From: CAIOZW01 sp049317725
Lineage (GTDB): Bacteria; Acidobacteriota; Blastocatellia; RBC074
Length of the DNA stretch: 9,964 nt
Reading direction: 5' to 3'
Assembly: GCA_049317725.1 (NCBI GenBank)
Contig: JBMOHS010000146.1
Coordinates: 1-9,964, forward strand
The notes beneath the pieces were generated by a model. It saw nothing but the letters and a program-made list of their open reading frames with translations. It ran no database searches and had not been told where the DNA came from. This document shows, piece by piece, positions 1-8,501 of the stretch; within the stretch, counting starts at the first letter, position 1; each line of letters starts with the position of its first letter. Made by a program: the position numbers and the translations under genes.

Positions 1-884
1 TAAGCTCACCGCTCCCAATTGCACGGATCAATGTCGCTACTTGGTCGGTTACTTGGTCGCCTGCTTGGTCGGTCGACATCGCTTCGCGCACGGCATCGCG
101 CAAAGCGCCCAGCATGAACTCGACAAAAGGAGTGGCATCCGCTTGGCTGTCGGCCACCGCGAGCACCCGGTAATGATCCTCCTGACGATTACGGATCACT
201 GTCTCCACTGGCAAGTAGGCCAGCAGCGGCTTCCAGTTCCGAAGAATCAAGGTTTGCCACAACCGCCCCTTGCGGCCGTTGTCGTTGGCAAAGGGGTGGA
301 TGAATTCGAACTCGTAGTGAAAAATGCAACTGGCCACCAAGGGATGGTCGTTGGTGTTTTCCAGCCAATCCAGCAGATCCGCCATCAGCCTGGGCACGTG
401 TTCGGTGGGGGGAGCCATGTGCACCAGCTGTTCGCCCCGGAAGATCCCGACCCCGCCGGATCGATAGCGCCCCGTTTCATCCACCAAACCGCGCGTTAAC
501 AACTGGTGCGCCGCCAACAGATCCTCCTCGACACTGGCGTCCCAGTCCTCCATGGCCTCGTAGGTCGTACCTCCTGAATCTCGCGGGGGTACCCCAACAC
601 CCGTTTGCCCTCAATCACGGCGGTCACCTGTTCAAGGGTGAGCGGATTGTTCTCGATGGCCAGTGAGGCTTGGATGGTGCGGATACGGTTCTCCCGGCGC
701 AGGCGCGGAGTCAGGTTCTGTTCGGCCAGCACGGTGTAGCGGCCGATGGTTTCGCCAATCTCGGCGACCAGATTCACTATCGCCGAGGTGATGGTATAGG
801 GTGGCTGATATTTCGTGCCGCCTCCCTGCCTGCCTCTTCGATGTGGATAATCGCCTGGGTCATACGGCTGGTGGCTTTCGTCAT
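1..884 (-). pseudogene. Degraded Fic-family protein gene (AMP-transferase), frameshifted, cut by window edge
   Basis: Fic proteins transfer AMP (or related groups) from nucleotides to target proteins. Three pieces in different frames make up this one. An ATG at 882-884, with a good Shine-Dalgarno (GGAGG), opens a frame that stops at 777-779. The Fic N-terminal region (YTITSAIVNLVAEIGETIG through IEGKRVLGYPREIQEV) lies in another frame, about 570-813. The rest, from TYEAMEDWD to the left edge, is in a third frame. The break near 563-567 looks like a small deletion after REIQEV. The second part has the Fic core (FRGEQLVHMAPP, then the catalytic motif at 263-298) and a tail encoding TDQAGDQVTDQV. 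The catalytic motif reads HPFANDNGRKGR where the family norm is HPFx(D/E)GNGRxxR: Gly is replaced by Asp and the usual acidic Mg2+ ligand by Asn. The C-terminus lies beyond the window. Almost certainly inactive; sequencing error could explain a frameshift but not both disruptions plus the motif change. Confidence 0.85.
38..73 (-). repeat. Three 12-nt in-frame repeats encoding (D/T)DQ(V/A) units in the Fic tail
   Basis: The plus strand reads TACTTGGTCGGT, TACTTGGTCGCC, TGCTTGGTCGGT back to back. On the minus strand these encode the TDQA-GDQV-TDQV stretch between the Fic core and the C-terminal segment. Such DQV/TPQV runs are seen in tails of Fic and COG2865-type proteins. The repeat keeps the reading frame. 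Confidence 0.8.
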
Positions 885-911
885 CTGGCACCTCCAAGGC
901 AAATGATGAGG

Positions 912-936
912 TGTCCACTAAAACGGGGCAACTTCA
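912..936. other. Possible insertion-sequence end (weak)
   Basis: The plus strand from 912 begins TGTCCACTAAAACGGGGC and continues to AACTTCA. On the minus strand a short frame ending in KLMAEYGFTEE-stop terminates exactly at the inner edge of this stretch, as a transposase gene often ends just inside a terminal inverted repeat. No partner end or recognisable transposase domain is visible, so this is only a candidate for the boundary that broke the neighbouring Fic gene. Confidence 0.2.
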
Positions 937-991
937 CTCTTCGGTAAATCCATACTCCGCCATCAGCTTGTCGTTGGAAAACATTGGCCTC

Positions 992-1068
992 CAAGTCACC
1001 CCTCAAGTCACCCCCCAAGATGTCGCAGCTATTGTCATAGCGCTGTCACAGCTCGGTGTCACAGCTTG

Positions 1069-1077
<9 letters not shown>
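992..1077. repeat. Two adjoining short tandem repeats in the spacer between the Fic genes
   Basis: Two families lie side by side. At 992-1018 a 12-nt unit CAAGTCACCCCT/C occurs twice plus a partial copy. At 1021-1077 an imperfect 10-13 nt unit TGTCAYAGC occurs five times, with copies starting at 1021, 1033, 1044, 1057 and 1067. The last copy overlaps the stop codon of the downstream-reading fic gene. Read on the plus strand, the first family gives QVTPQVTPQ, the kind of tail repeat found in Fic and RecG-like regulator proteins, within a short open stretch that ends at 1088. This may be a relic of another gene tail. The rest of the 885-1068 spacer shows nothing else convincing. Confidence 0.6.
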
Positions 1078-2118
<1,041 letters not shown>

Positions 2119-2170
2119 AGAAATCATCCCAAAACCCGTTTTCACGTGATGAAGGTACAAGCGATATGAA

Positions 2171-2407
2171 CCAACGCCGTCGATACTTTCTCCGATCTCT
2201 CGTATCGAACAGTGATTCGACGTTGTTTTTGCGGGCGGGGATAATCGGCTCGATCACGCGCTTAACCAGAAATGCCCGCACCTTGTTGCTGTCGTACCCA
2301 CGATCGCCAATCAAACGTTCCGGTTTGCCGTGCTTGCGTTTGCCGGTTTTGACAAGAACGTTCTTCAGTGTCGACTCGACCAAGGTCACTTCTGCGGGGG
2401 AAGCTCA
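2171..2407 (-). mobile_element. Remnant of an IS5-type DDE transposase
   Basis: The minus frame reads ASPAEVTLVEST, then RLIGDRGYDS, IEPIIPARKNN and DRRKYRRRW. This is the order seen in the C-terminal half of IS5-family (DDE, RNase H-fold) transposases: the conserved Asp in the GD(R/K)GYDS block, then the basic stretch preceding the catalytic Glu helix. The similarity stops at RRRW (about 2171), just before the Glu would be expected. In frame, a stop lies at 2405-2407 with nothing transposase-like beyond it, so both ends are missing. An open frame runs on from the fragment into the fic 5' region, but that part is out of frame with fic and has no meaning. No terminal inverted repeats were recognised. 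Confidence 0.8.
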
Positions 2408-2550
2408 CCCTCTTCTTGTATCTTCTGAGTGATTGGCACACGCTCGGGAACAAGGTCAATTTCTGAGCCATATTGCACAGGCAGCAATTCATTAACAATT
2501 TGAGTGAATAATTGCAGGCTGGGCAATTTTCGCGAAATTGCGGCTCTCAT
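2386..2550 (-). CDS. Short unrecognised ORF, possibly a gene fragment
   Basis: A 54-residue minus-strand frame starts at ATG 2548-2550 (MRAAISRKLP) and ends at TGA 2386-2388; the open frame extends back to 2589 (IKTDYAFRTFTNA) without a start. The composition is protein-like (LFTQIVNELLPVQYGSEIDLV), but I recognise no family. Its last residues run into the transposase remnant, so it may be the end of a gene truncated by the insertion at one side and by the palindrome array at the other. No clear ribosome-binding site was seen. It could equally be a chance frame. Confidence 0.2.
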   Translation of the reverse strand: MRAAISRKLPSLQLFTQIVNELLPVQYGSEIDLVPERVPITQKIQEEGELPPQK

Positions 2551-2590
2551 TGCATTTGTAAACGTACGGAATGCGTAATCGGTCTTGATT

Positions 2591-2761
2591 CAATGTTCAC
2601 GAACATTCGCTTGAACATCGGAGAGCTCCCAATGTGTAATCCGCTGGGTGCATTCATTGAATCTTGCTTCAATGTGAGCCATTGTGCGCGCAACATTAAA
2701 AGCAACATTGCGGTTCCTCCAATGTTGCACTCAATGATGAAGGACATTGCATTCATCATTG
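2591..2761. repeat. Array of CAATG/CATTG words forming four perfect inverted repeats
   Basis: About a dozen CAATG or CATTG (or ACATT) words recur roughly every 10-16 nt in alternating orientation. Four perfect inverted repeats are visible: AATGTTC/GAACATT at 2592-2607 with a 2-nt centre; CATTGAA/TTCAATG at 2655-2674 with a 6-nt loop; CAACATTG/CAATGTTG at 2703-2727 with a 9-nt loop; CAATGATGAA/TTCATCATTG at 2732-2761 with a 10-nt loop. The last ends 1 nt short of the stop codon of the regulator fragment at 2763. No T-tract follows on either strand, so these do not look like ordinary intrinsic terminators. A multi-site operator or a decayed palindromic element is possible. No gene is supported in this stretch. 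Confidence 0.75.
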
Positions 2762-2762
2762 G

Positions 2763-3197
2763 TCACGCATTCCCTGCTTTTCGATACGCATACCGGGCAT
2801 AACGGCCCCTGCCGGCAGGTTCAAGTCTCGGTTCTTCCTGGGAGAGTTCGTTTATAAGACGAATCACTTTAAACCGGTCAAAGCGGGTGATCTGTCGGAT
2901 TTCCTGTTTACTCAACCCCTCTTCTCCACGTTTGGCCCGTTCCACAAGAATACTGAGTACCCGGGTCTTGGCGGCCTTCCACTCGATCCGGCGGTCGCGT
3001 TCGTGATGACCGGGCCCGGCAAAGCGGCGATGCAATTCGGGGCGTAGCGCCCAAAAAGTGCCGCGTCCACTGCCGCCGTGTTCGATGAAACCGTTCTTTT
3101 CCATGGCAGCCAAGCGCTCGTGCATCTGGGCATCATTGCGCTGGCATGATGACAGGGCCCTTCTTGATTGCTCCCAACAGGAGATTTCTGCGGTCCA
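2763..3197 (-). pseudogene. C-terminal fragment of a RecG-like/HATPase_c_4 transcriptional regulator (COG2865-like)
   Basis: The frame is open from a stop at 3198-3200 to TGA at 2763-2765. The first available start is ATG 3123-3125 (120 residues), but family-like sequence extends upstream of it (CQRNDAQMHERLAAMEKNG). The pattern is a winged helix ending in GFIEHGGSGRGTFWALRPEL, a linker (GPGHHERDRRIEW), and a second helix-turn-helix (GLSKQEIRQITRFDRFKVIRLINEL) followed by GRGRYARYAY. From memory this matches the end of ATP-binding putative regulators of the AlbA_2/HATPase_c_4 class, normally around 450-500 residues. The DNA-binding AlbA_2 and ATPase parts are missing, so two thirds of the gene is gone. 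The break lies about 40 bp from the ssrA terminator, as expected if deletion or integration events occurred there. Confidence 0.6.
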
Positions 3198-3237
3198 TCA
3201 GCCAGTTTTCAACATCCTCCGCCTGATGCATGGAAGA

Positions 3238-3277
3238 AGACCCGTCCAATCACCGGGGGCGGTTGGTGGACGGGTCT
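3238..3277 (-). terminator. Rho-independent terminator of ssrA
   Basis: A perfect 11-bp inverted repeat, AGACCCGTCCA (3238-3248) with TGGACGGGTCT (3267-3277), encloses an 18-nt loop. It lies 15 nt downstream of the tmRNA 3' end. On the minus strand the stem is followed by TCTTCC, a modest pyrimidine tract. Confidence 0.75.
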
Positions 3278-3290
3278 GTCGTGGTCACAA

Positions 3291-3658
<368 letters not shown>

Positions 3659-3689
3659 AATGGGTTGTCTGATCGAATCGAACAACTTC

Positions 3690-3725
3690 AGTCTATGAGG
3701 CCTCTGACTGCTTGTCAATTGTCAA
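3690..3725 (-). promoter_or_regulatory. Sigma-70-type promoter of ssrA
   Basis: On the minus strand, TTGACA (3718-3713) is followed by a 17-nt spacer and TAGACT (3695-3690). This is a near-consensus -35/-10 pair, and transcription would begin about 25 nt upstream of the mature tmRNA 5' end, consistent with 5' processing by RNase P. A second TTGACA (3725-3720) overlaps just upstream but has a 24-nt spacing and is unlikely to serve the same -10. Confidence 0.75.
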
Positions 3726-3818
3726 TTTTTGCCGAATGGGTCAAGGGGTCTTTATGAGAGGTCCTCTTTCCAGTACCTTGTCGGGGGTCTGCCTGTGGGG
3801 GGGCCGTAGGGTGGTGAC

Positions 3819-3842
3819 AAGGAGGGGGGAGGGAAGCGCGTG
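3819..3842 (+). promoter_or_regulatory. Ribosome-binding site and GTG start of aroDE
   Basis: A purine-rich run AAGGAGGGGGGAGGGAAG lies just upstream of GTG at 3840-3842. The sequence offers both AAGGAGG (about 14 nt from the start) and GGGAGGGA closer in. GTG 3840 is preferred because the protein begins in the MRSYICVPIT strand expected at the start of a type I dehydroquinase. Confidence 0.7.
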
Positions 3843-5783
3843 AGATCGTATATCTGTGTTCCGATCACGGAGAGTGTGGGGGAGAGGTGTCTGGCGGCGC
3901 TGCGCGAGGCAGATGGGGTAGCGGACGCAATCGAGGTACGGCTCGACTACTTGGCGGAGGGAGAGCTGCCCGGGGTCTTGGCGTGGTTGGGGGAGCACGG
4001 GGCGGCCGTCGAGGCGGCCTTGATCCTGACCTTTCGGCCGCGCGAGCAGGGGGGCCGTCGGGAGGTGACGCTGGCGGAGCGGCAAGCGTTCTGGCAAGGG
4101 GTCGGCGTGGAAGTCCTGGCGGCGGCGAGCTGGGTCGACCTCGAATGGGATCTGGTAGAGAGCTGGGCGGACGAGGGATGTCCGGTTGCCTGGGAGAAGG
4201 TGATCTGCTCGTGGCATGACTTCGCGGGGACACCCGTTGACCTCGACGAGCGGTATGACCGGATGGCAGCGACGCCGGCGGCGGTGGTCAAGATGGCGAC
4301 GATGGTCGGACGGGTCGAGGAGTGCGCGCGCATCTTCGGAGTGATCGAGCAGGCGCGCGGCCGCAAGCCGGTGATTGCGCTGGGCATGGGGTTGGCAGGA
4401 TTGTCGACCCGCGTGCTCTCGCTCTCACGGGGGGCGCTCTTGACCTTCGGGTCGTTGCGGCGCGGGGCGGAGAGCGCAGCGGGCCAGCCGACGATCGATG
4501 AGCTGCGTGATCTCTATCGCGCCAAGCGGCTGAGCCCGGAGACGGAGGTCTACGGGGTGATCGGCAACCCGGTCGGCCATTCGCGCTCGCCGCGGATCCA
4601 CAATCGGGCGTTGGGGGTGCTGGGGCGGGATGGCGTCTACCTGCCCTTTCCGGTTGAGGAGATCGGCCGCTTTGTCGAGGAGATGGTCCGGCCCGCGACG
4701 CGGCGGATCGATTGGCGGCTGCGCGGGCTGAGCGTGACGATCCCGCATAAGATGGCGATCATGCCGTTCCTCGACCAGATCGACGAGACGGCCCGGAAGA
4801 TCGGCGCGGTCAACACGGTAGTCGTCGAGGGGGCAGCGCTGCACGGGTACAACACCGACGTCAGTGGAGCGATGCGGCCGCTCGAGGCCCTCGTCGACCT
4901 GAAGGGGGCCCGGGTGGCGGTGATTGGCGCGGGGGGCTCGGCGCGGGCAATCTGCTACGGGCTGCAATTGCGCGGGGCGGTGGTGACGCTCCACGCCCGC
5001 GACGTGGCGAAGGCACGGGTTCTCGCCAAGGAGTTCGGCGCAGCGGTCGCACCGCTGAGCGATTTTGCCGGCAATGTCGAGGTCGTCATCAACTGCACGC
5101 CCGTCGGGATGCAGGGCCACAGCGAGGGGGAGAGCCCGCTGCCGGCGGAGTCCCTGCGCGGGGTCGGGCTGGTCTACGACCTGGTCTACACGCCGGAGGA
5201 GACGCGGCTCTTGCGCGAGGCCCGGGCGGCAGGGTGTCGGACGCTTGGTGGGCTCGAGATGTTGATCGGCCAAGCGGCGGAGCAGTTCCGGCTCTGGACC
5301 GGGCAGGAGGCCCCCCTCGAGGCGATGCGGGAGGCGGCCCGGGACTGGGTCGCCGTGCCGTGCCGCGTCGTCGCGGGCCATCAGGTCGCCTCGCGTGCCT
5401 CGGCCGTCTATCCGAGGGGGACGATCGAGATGCAGACGCCCTTCTTCCGCGCCCGCGGGCTCGACCTGAGCGGTTATCGCTCGGCAACGATCAACCTTGA
5501 CCTCGGCAGTCGGCAGTTCCGATTGCGCCGACCCGCCTTCCATTTCCCGCGCGTCGAGTGGACCGACCTCCATCCACCGGAAGACTTCTCCTTCTGTCGT
5601 TGCCGGCTGACCACTCGCGGACGGACGGTCGAGGGGTGGGTCTACTACCCACATCCAGAGACGAAGGTTCGGCACCATCAAGAGCGGTCGATCCTTGAGG
5701 TGATCGCCCCACCGATCGAGGGGCTCGATTACGGGGACGAGGTGACGCTTGAGCTGCGCCCGGAGGAGATCGAGCTGAGCTAG
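3840..5783 (+). CDS. aroDE: Bifunctional 3-dehydroquinate dehydratase / shikimate dehydrogenase with extra C-terminal domain
   Basis: 647 residues catalysing two consecutive cytoplasmic steps of the shikimate pathway: 3-dehydroquinate to 3-dehydroshikimate, then NADPH reduction to shikimate. Residues 1-225 are a type I dehydroquinase: EVRLDYL (32-38), ILTFRP (62-67), catalytic His126 in CSWHDF, Schiff-base Lys151 in VVKMAT, and GQP (215-217) near the end. Residues 235-500 are AroE: shikimate-binding HSRSP (247-251), catalytic Lys304 in VTIPHK, Asn325 in GAVNT, Asp340 in YNTD, NADP-binding GAGGSARA (363-370), and GLEMLIGQAAEQF (471-483). All key residues of both enzymes are present. Residues about 505-647 are additional. 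They contain ATINLDL, WTDLHPPEDFSF and EVIAPPIEGLDYGDEVTLEL, a beta-rich pattern faintly like the CTP-dependent riboflavin kinase cradle-loop barrel (inference). AroD-AroE fusions are known in plants and Chlamydiae; this tail is not part of either. Divergent from ssrA. Confidence 0.93.
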   Translation: MRSYICVPITESVGERCLAALREADGVADAIEVRLDYLAEGELPGVLAWLGEHGAAVEAALILTFRPREQGGRREVTLAERQAFWQGVGVEVLAAASWVDLEWDLVESWADEGCPVAWEKVICSWHDFAGTPVDLDERYDRMAATPAAVVKMATMVGRVEECARIFGVIEQARGRKPVIALGMGLAGLSTRVLSLSRGALLTFGSLRRGAESAAGQPTIDELRDLYRAKRLSPETEVYGVIGNPVGHSRSPRIHNRALGVLGRDGVYLPFPVEEIGRFVEEMVRPATRRIDWRLRGLSVTIPHKMAIMPFLDQIDETARKIGAVNTVVVEGAALHGYNTDVSGAMRPLEALVDLKGARVAVIGAGGSARAICYGLQLRGAVVTLHARDVAKARVLAKEFGAAVAPLSDFAGNVEVVINCTPVGMQGHSEGESPLPAESLRGVGLVYDLVYTPEETRLLREARAAGCRTLGGLEMLIGQAAEQFRLWTGQEAPLEAMREAARDWVAVPCRVVAGHQVASRASAVYPRGTIEMQTPFFRARGLDLSGYRSATINLDLGSRQFRLRRPAFHFPRVEWTDLHPPEDFSFCRCRLTTRGRTVEGWVYYPHPETKVRHHQERSILEVIAPPIEGLDYGDEVTLELRPEEIELS

Positions 5784-5805
5784 GCTCCCGTTCGGCCGCG
5801 CCATC

Positions 5806-7644
5806 TCAAGGGTGGGACGACTGTTGGTGGTGGAAGAGGTCGGCGTAGTAGCCCCCGCGGGCGAGCAGTTCGGCGTGGGTACCGGTCTCGACAAGCCGGC
5901 CGGCACGGAGCACGAGAATCTGGTCGAACGATTCGATGCCGGAGAACTGGTGCGAGATGACGATCATCGTCTTGCCCCGTTGCAAACGGTCGAGGGAGGC
6001 TTGGAGGAGGCGAGCCGATTCGGCATCGATCGCCGAGGTCGGCTCGTCGAGGAGGAGCAGCGAGGGGCGGAGCAGGATGGCGCGGGCGAGACAGAGCCGT
6101 TGCCGCTGCCCTCCGGAGAGGGTGCTCCCGCGCTCGCCGAGGATCGTGTCGTACCCTTCCGGCAGTTGGGTGATGAAGTCGTGGGCAAAGGCTTGACGGG
6201 CGGCCTCTTCGACCTCTTCATCGGTCGCACTGGGGCGGCCATAGGCGATGTTCTCCCGGATGGACGCACCGAGGAGGATCGACTCCTGGAGGACGACACC
6301 GATCTGCCGGCGCAGCGAGGCGCGTTGGTAGCGCTCGATCGGCTGCCCGTCGATGAGAATCGAGCCCGATTGTGGGGTGTAGAACCGCAGCAGCAGGCTG
6401 GCGATCGTCGATTTGCCCGCGCCAGAGGCCCCGACGAGGGCGACCCGCTCACCCGCCGCGATGGTGAAGCTGATCCGGTCGAGCGTCAGCTCTCCCCCCT
6501 CCGTCGTACCGTCATAGCGGAAGCAGACCTCCCGGAAGACGATCTCGCCGCGCAGCGCGGGGGCGACCAAGCCTGTCTCCTCATCGAGGGGTTCCGGATC
6601 GATCTCGAAGATGGCGGCAATCCGTTCCGCGCTCGCCATCGCCCGTGAGTACTGGCTGGAGATGCGCGCGAGGGTGCGCAAGGGCTTGTAGAGGCTGGTC
6701 AAGTAGGCGGTGAAGATGAGGACCTCCCCGGGGAGAAGCGCACCCTGCAGGACCTGCAACGATCCGAAGAGGACGACGGCGCAGAGTGCAGCCGCGCTGA
6801 CCAGCTCGACCGAGCGGGTCGCGGCTGCCTCCAGCCGGGCCGTCCGGATCCCTTCCGCGAGCGTTCGCGCCCCAATATCCTCGAAGCGTTCCTGTTCCAG
6901 CCGCTCCCGCGCGAAGGCGCGCACCACCTGCTGCGTCGAGAGGACCTCGTGCAGGCGCGAGGCGACCGCGCCCTCCCGTTCCCGTTGTCGTCGCGCCGTG
7001 GCCTTGATGCGCCGATAGACCCCGAAGAGCGCGAAGACGAGAAACGGAAAGCTCGCCAGCACCACCAGCGCCATCCGCCAGTTGAGCGAAAACATCACCA
7101 GAAACATCCCGATGAGTGTCAGGCTGTGGGCCCCGAAGGAGAGGGCCGACTCGGCGAAGATGTCCTTGAGTGCGGAGGTGTCGCTGACGACCCGGCTGAG
7201 CAGCTCACCCGTTCGCGACCGCAGATGGAACGAGAGCGAGAGCTGCTGCAGATGGGCGAAGAGCTCCTGGCGCAGCCGGAAGACCAGTTCGTACCCGATT
7301 CGCGAGGTGAGGAACGATTGGAAGTAGGCGAAGAGGCCGCGCAGCAGGGCGATCCCGAGGATGCAACTGGCAAGCAGGACGATCGCGGTTCGCTTCTCAC
7401 CGCGCAGCAGCGGAGCCAGCCAGCCCAGCGAAGGGGAGACCTCCCGGTCGAGCAGCAGGTGATCGAAGATGAGCTTGAGCGGCCACGGCGCGAGCAGCTC
7501 GGTCACGGTGAACCCAGCCATGCAGAGGACGGCGATCACCAAGCTGCCCCGCACCTCGCGCAGGTGCGCGCGGACAATCGCGCGGAGGGTGCGCCGTGCC
7601 TCTGGCGGAACAGTCTGCTTGGCAGTCGCTGGCGGGATCTCCAT
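5806..7644 (-). CDS. ABC exporter, fused membrane and ATPase domains (MsbA/ABCB-like)
   Basis: 612 residues, the usual size of a type I half-transporter that works as a homodimer in the inner membrane and moves lipids, glycolipids, peptides or drugs outward. The N-terminal part (about 35-330) has hydrophobic segments near 34-57, 86-106, 169-187, 191-210, 281-296 and 303-320, and the coupling region FHLRSRTGELLSRVVSDT typical of this class. The ATPase domain follows: Walker A GASGAGKST (405-413), Q-loop Gln453, signature LSGGQ (509-513), Walker B LLLLDEP (529-535), H-loop His565. All catalytic residues are present. The ATG at 7642-7644 overlaps the TGA of the deacetylase gene by one base (TGATG), so it is likely translated by coupling; a longer frame extends upstream to 7968 but that part belongs to the deacetylase gene read out of frame. 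The substrate is unknown; context suggests a glycan or glycolipid. Stop codon only 22 bp from that of aroDE. Confidence 0.92.
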   Translation of the reverse strand: MEIPPATAKQTVPPEARRTLRAIVRAHLREVRGSLVIAVLCMAGFTVTELLAPWPLKLIFDHLLLDREVSPSLGWLAPLLRGEKRTAIVLLASCILGIALLRGLFAYFQSFLTSRIGYELVFRLRQELFAHLQQLSLSFHLRSRTGELLSRVVSDTSALKDIFAESALSFGAHSLTLIGMFLVMFSLNWRMALVVLASFPFLVFALFGVYRRIKATARRQREREGAVASRLHEVLSTQQVVRAFARERLEQERFEDIGARTLAEGIRTARLEAAATRSVELVSAAALCAVVLFGSLQVLQGALLPGEVLIFTAYLTSLYKPLRTLARISSQYSRAMASAERIAAIFEIDPEPLDEETGLVAPALRGEIVFREVCFRYDGTTEGGELTLDRISFTIAAGERVALVGASGAGKSTIASLLLRFYTPQSGSILIDGQPIERYQRASLRRQIGVVLQESILLGASIRENIAYGRPSATDEEVEEAARQAFAHDFITQLPEGYDTILGERGSTLSGGQRQRLCLARAILLRPSLLLLDEPTSAIDAESARLLQASLDRLQRGKTMIVISHQFSGIESFDQILVLRAGRLVETGTHAELLARGGYYADLFHHQQSSHP

Positions 7645-8501
7645 CAGGGTCTCTTTCGTTGGCTCGGTGAGAATCGGTCGGACAGAAGGGTTGAGAAGGA
7701 GAGCACCTCGACCGAACCGCTCTCCCGCAAGATGGGGAGCAGGCGCGCCAGAAAGTCGAAGGCCGCGTCGTCCATGACGGCGTGGTGGAGGAGGATCCCG
7801 ACCGGGGGTGCCTCTGCGCCCGCACGACCATGATCCGCGAGCTGCCCCCTCAGCGAGGTGAGCAGTTGATCGACGGGGCGCAACCGCCGCCGCTCCCCCC
7901 ACTCGATGAGGTCGAGTGTCGCCGGGAGCGAGTGCAGGCCACCTTCCACGACCGGATGGCTCGGCCAAGCGGCTGTGGCTTCACGTCGCCAGAGCGCCGA
8001 GAAGGCGTGAAAGCCAAGCTCGACGAGGGCGGTGATCGTTGCATCGCTGTAGCGGTTCCAGGGGGGCGTGAAGACCGGCACGAAGGCGGAACCGAACTGG
8101 TCGAGGAGCCGGTCGCGCCCGGCACGCAGGTCCTTGAGCTGCTCCTCGAAGCTCCGTGCTGGCCCAAATTCGCACTTTCGCCCGGTCGGCTCGTGGTTCT
8201 GATGCTTCCAGCCGTGCTGGTGAAGGTCGAGCAGGGAGGGGTCCTGCTCCCGGCGATCCCGCAGCCGCCGGCTGCCAGCGGCCGTCAACTGCCCAGGAAT
8301 GATCTCCAGGTTGAGTGCGGTCTGGTGCTCGGCGAAGAGGTCGAGGAGTCGGCAGAGCGAGCGCTCGTCCTCCGCGACATCATCGTCGCGGAAGAAGAGG
8401 CGGAAGCGGTCACTGCGGGCTGCTGCCAGCTCCTCTTCGAGCCGATCCCAGCCGTTCCCGGCCGACTCCGTCTCACTGAAGTGGGTCAGGGATCGGTTCA
8501 T
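7644..8501 (-). CDS. Polysaccharide deacetylase-family (NodB-fold) protein
   Basis: 285 residues. Residues 36-42 (LFFRDDD) supply the motif-1 acidic cluster with the likely catalytic and metal-binding Asp. HQHGWKHQNH (94-103) supplies the H-x3-H zinc pair (His96/His100) and adjoining His. VFTPPWNRYS (143-152) corresponds to motif 3, and GILLHHAVMD (235-244) contains the motif-5 His. Family members remove N- or O-acetyl groups from sugars; members of this shorter, cytoplasm-like subgroup with an EFGPAR-type segment often sit beside glycosyltransferases, and their substrates are mostly undetermined. No signal peptide or membrane segment is seen, so it probably acts in the cytoplasm before export. 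ATG 8499-8501 overlaps the glycosyltransferase stop as ATGA, with GGGAGAG upstream as ribosome-binding site. A longer frame to 8648 is possible but would lie inside the preceding gene. Confidence 0.82.
   Translation of the reverse strand: MNRSLTHFSETESAGNGWDRLEEELAAARSDRFRLFFRDDDVAEDERSLCRLLDLFAEHQTALNLEIIPGQLTAAGSRRLRDRREQDPSLLDLHQHGWKHQNHEPTGRKCEFGPARSFEEQLKDLRAGRDRLLDQFGSAFVPVFTPPWNRYSDATITALVELGFHAFSALWRREATAAWPSHPVVEGGLHSLPATLDLIEWGERRRLRPVDQLLTSLRGQLADHGRAGAEAPPVGILLHHAVMDDAAFDFLARLLPILRESGSVEVLSFSTLLSDRFSPSQRKRP

Noticed and set aside
2591..2761. CRISPR array
   Set aside because: The repeated word is only 5-8 nt, alternates in orientation and has spacers of about 5-10 nt; there are no constant direct repeats of 24 nt or more and no cas genes.
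3133..3231. 32-residue minus-strand frame starting MHQAEDVENW just after the ssrA terminator
   Set aside because: Short, overlaps the upstream part of the regulator fragment in another frame, no clear ribosome-binding site and no recognised family. It may be island debris.
3719..3839. Promoter for aroDE on the plus strand
   Set aside because: TTGTCA-like hexamers near 3712-3724 have no -10 at suitable spacing; nothing convincing could be placed.
4425..5906. Long minus-strand open frame (493 residues) opposite aroDE
   Set aside because: It is antisense to clearly conserved dehydroquinase/shikimate dehydrogenase sequence, is rich in Arg/Pro/Asp as expected for a GC-rich shadow frame, and shows no family pattern.
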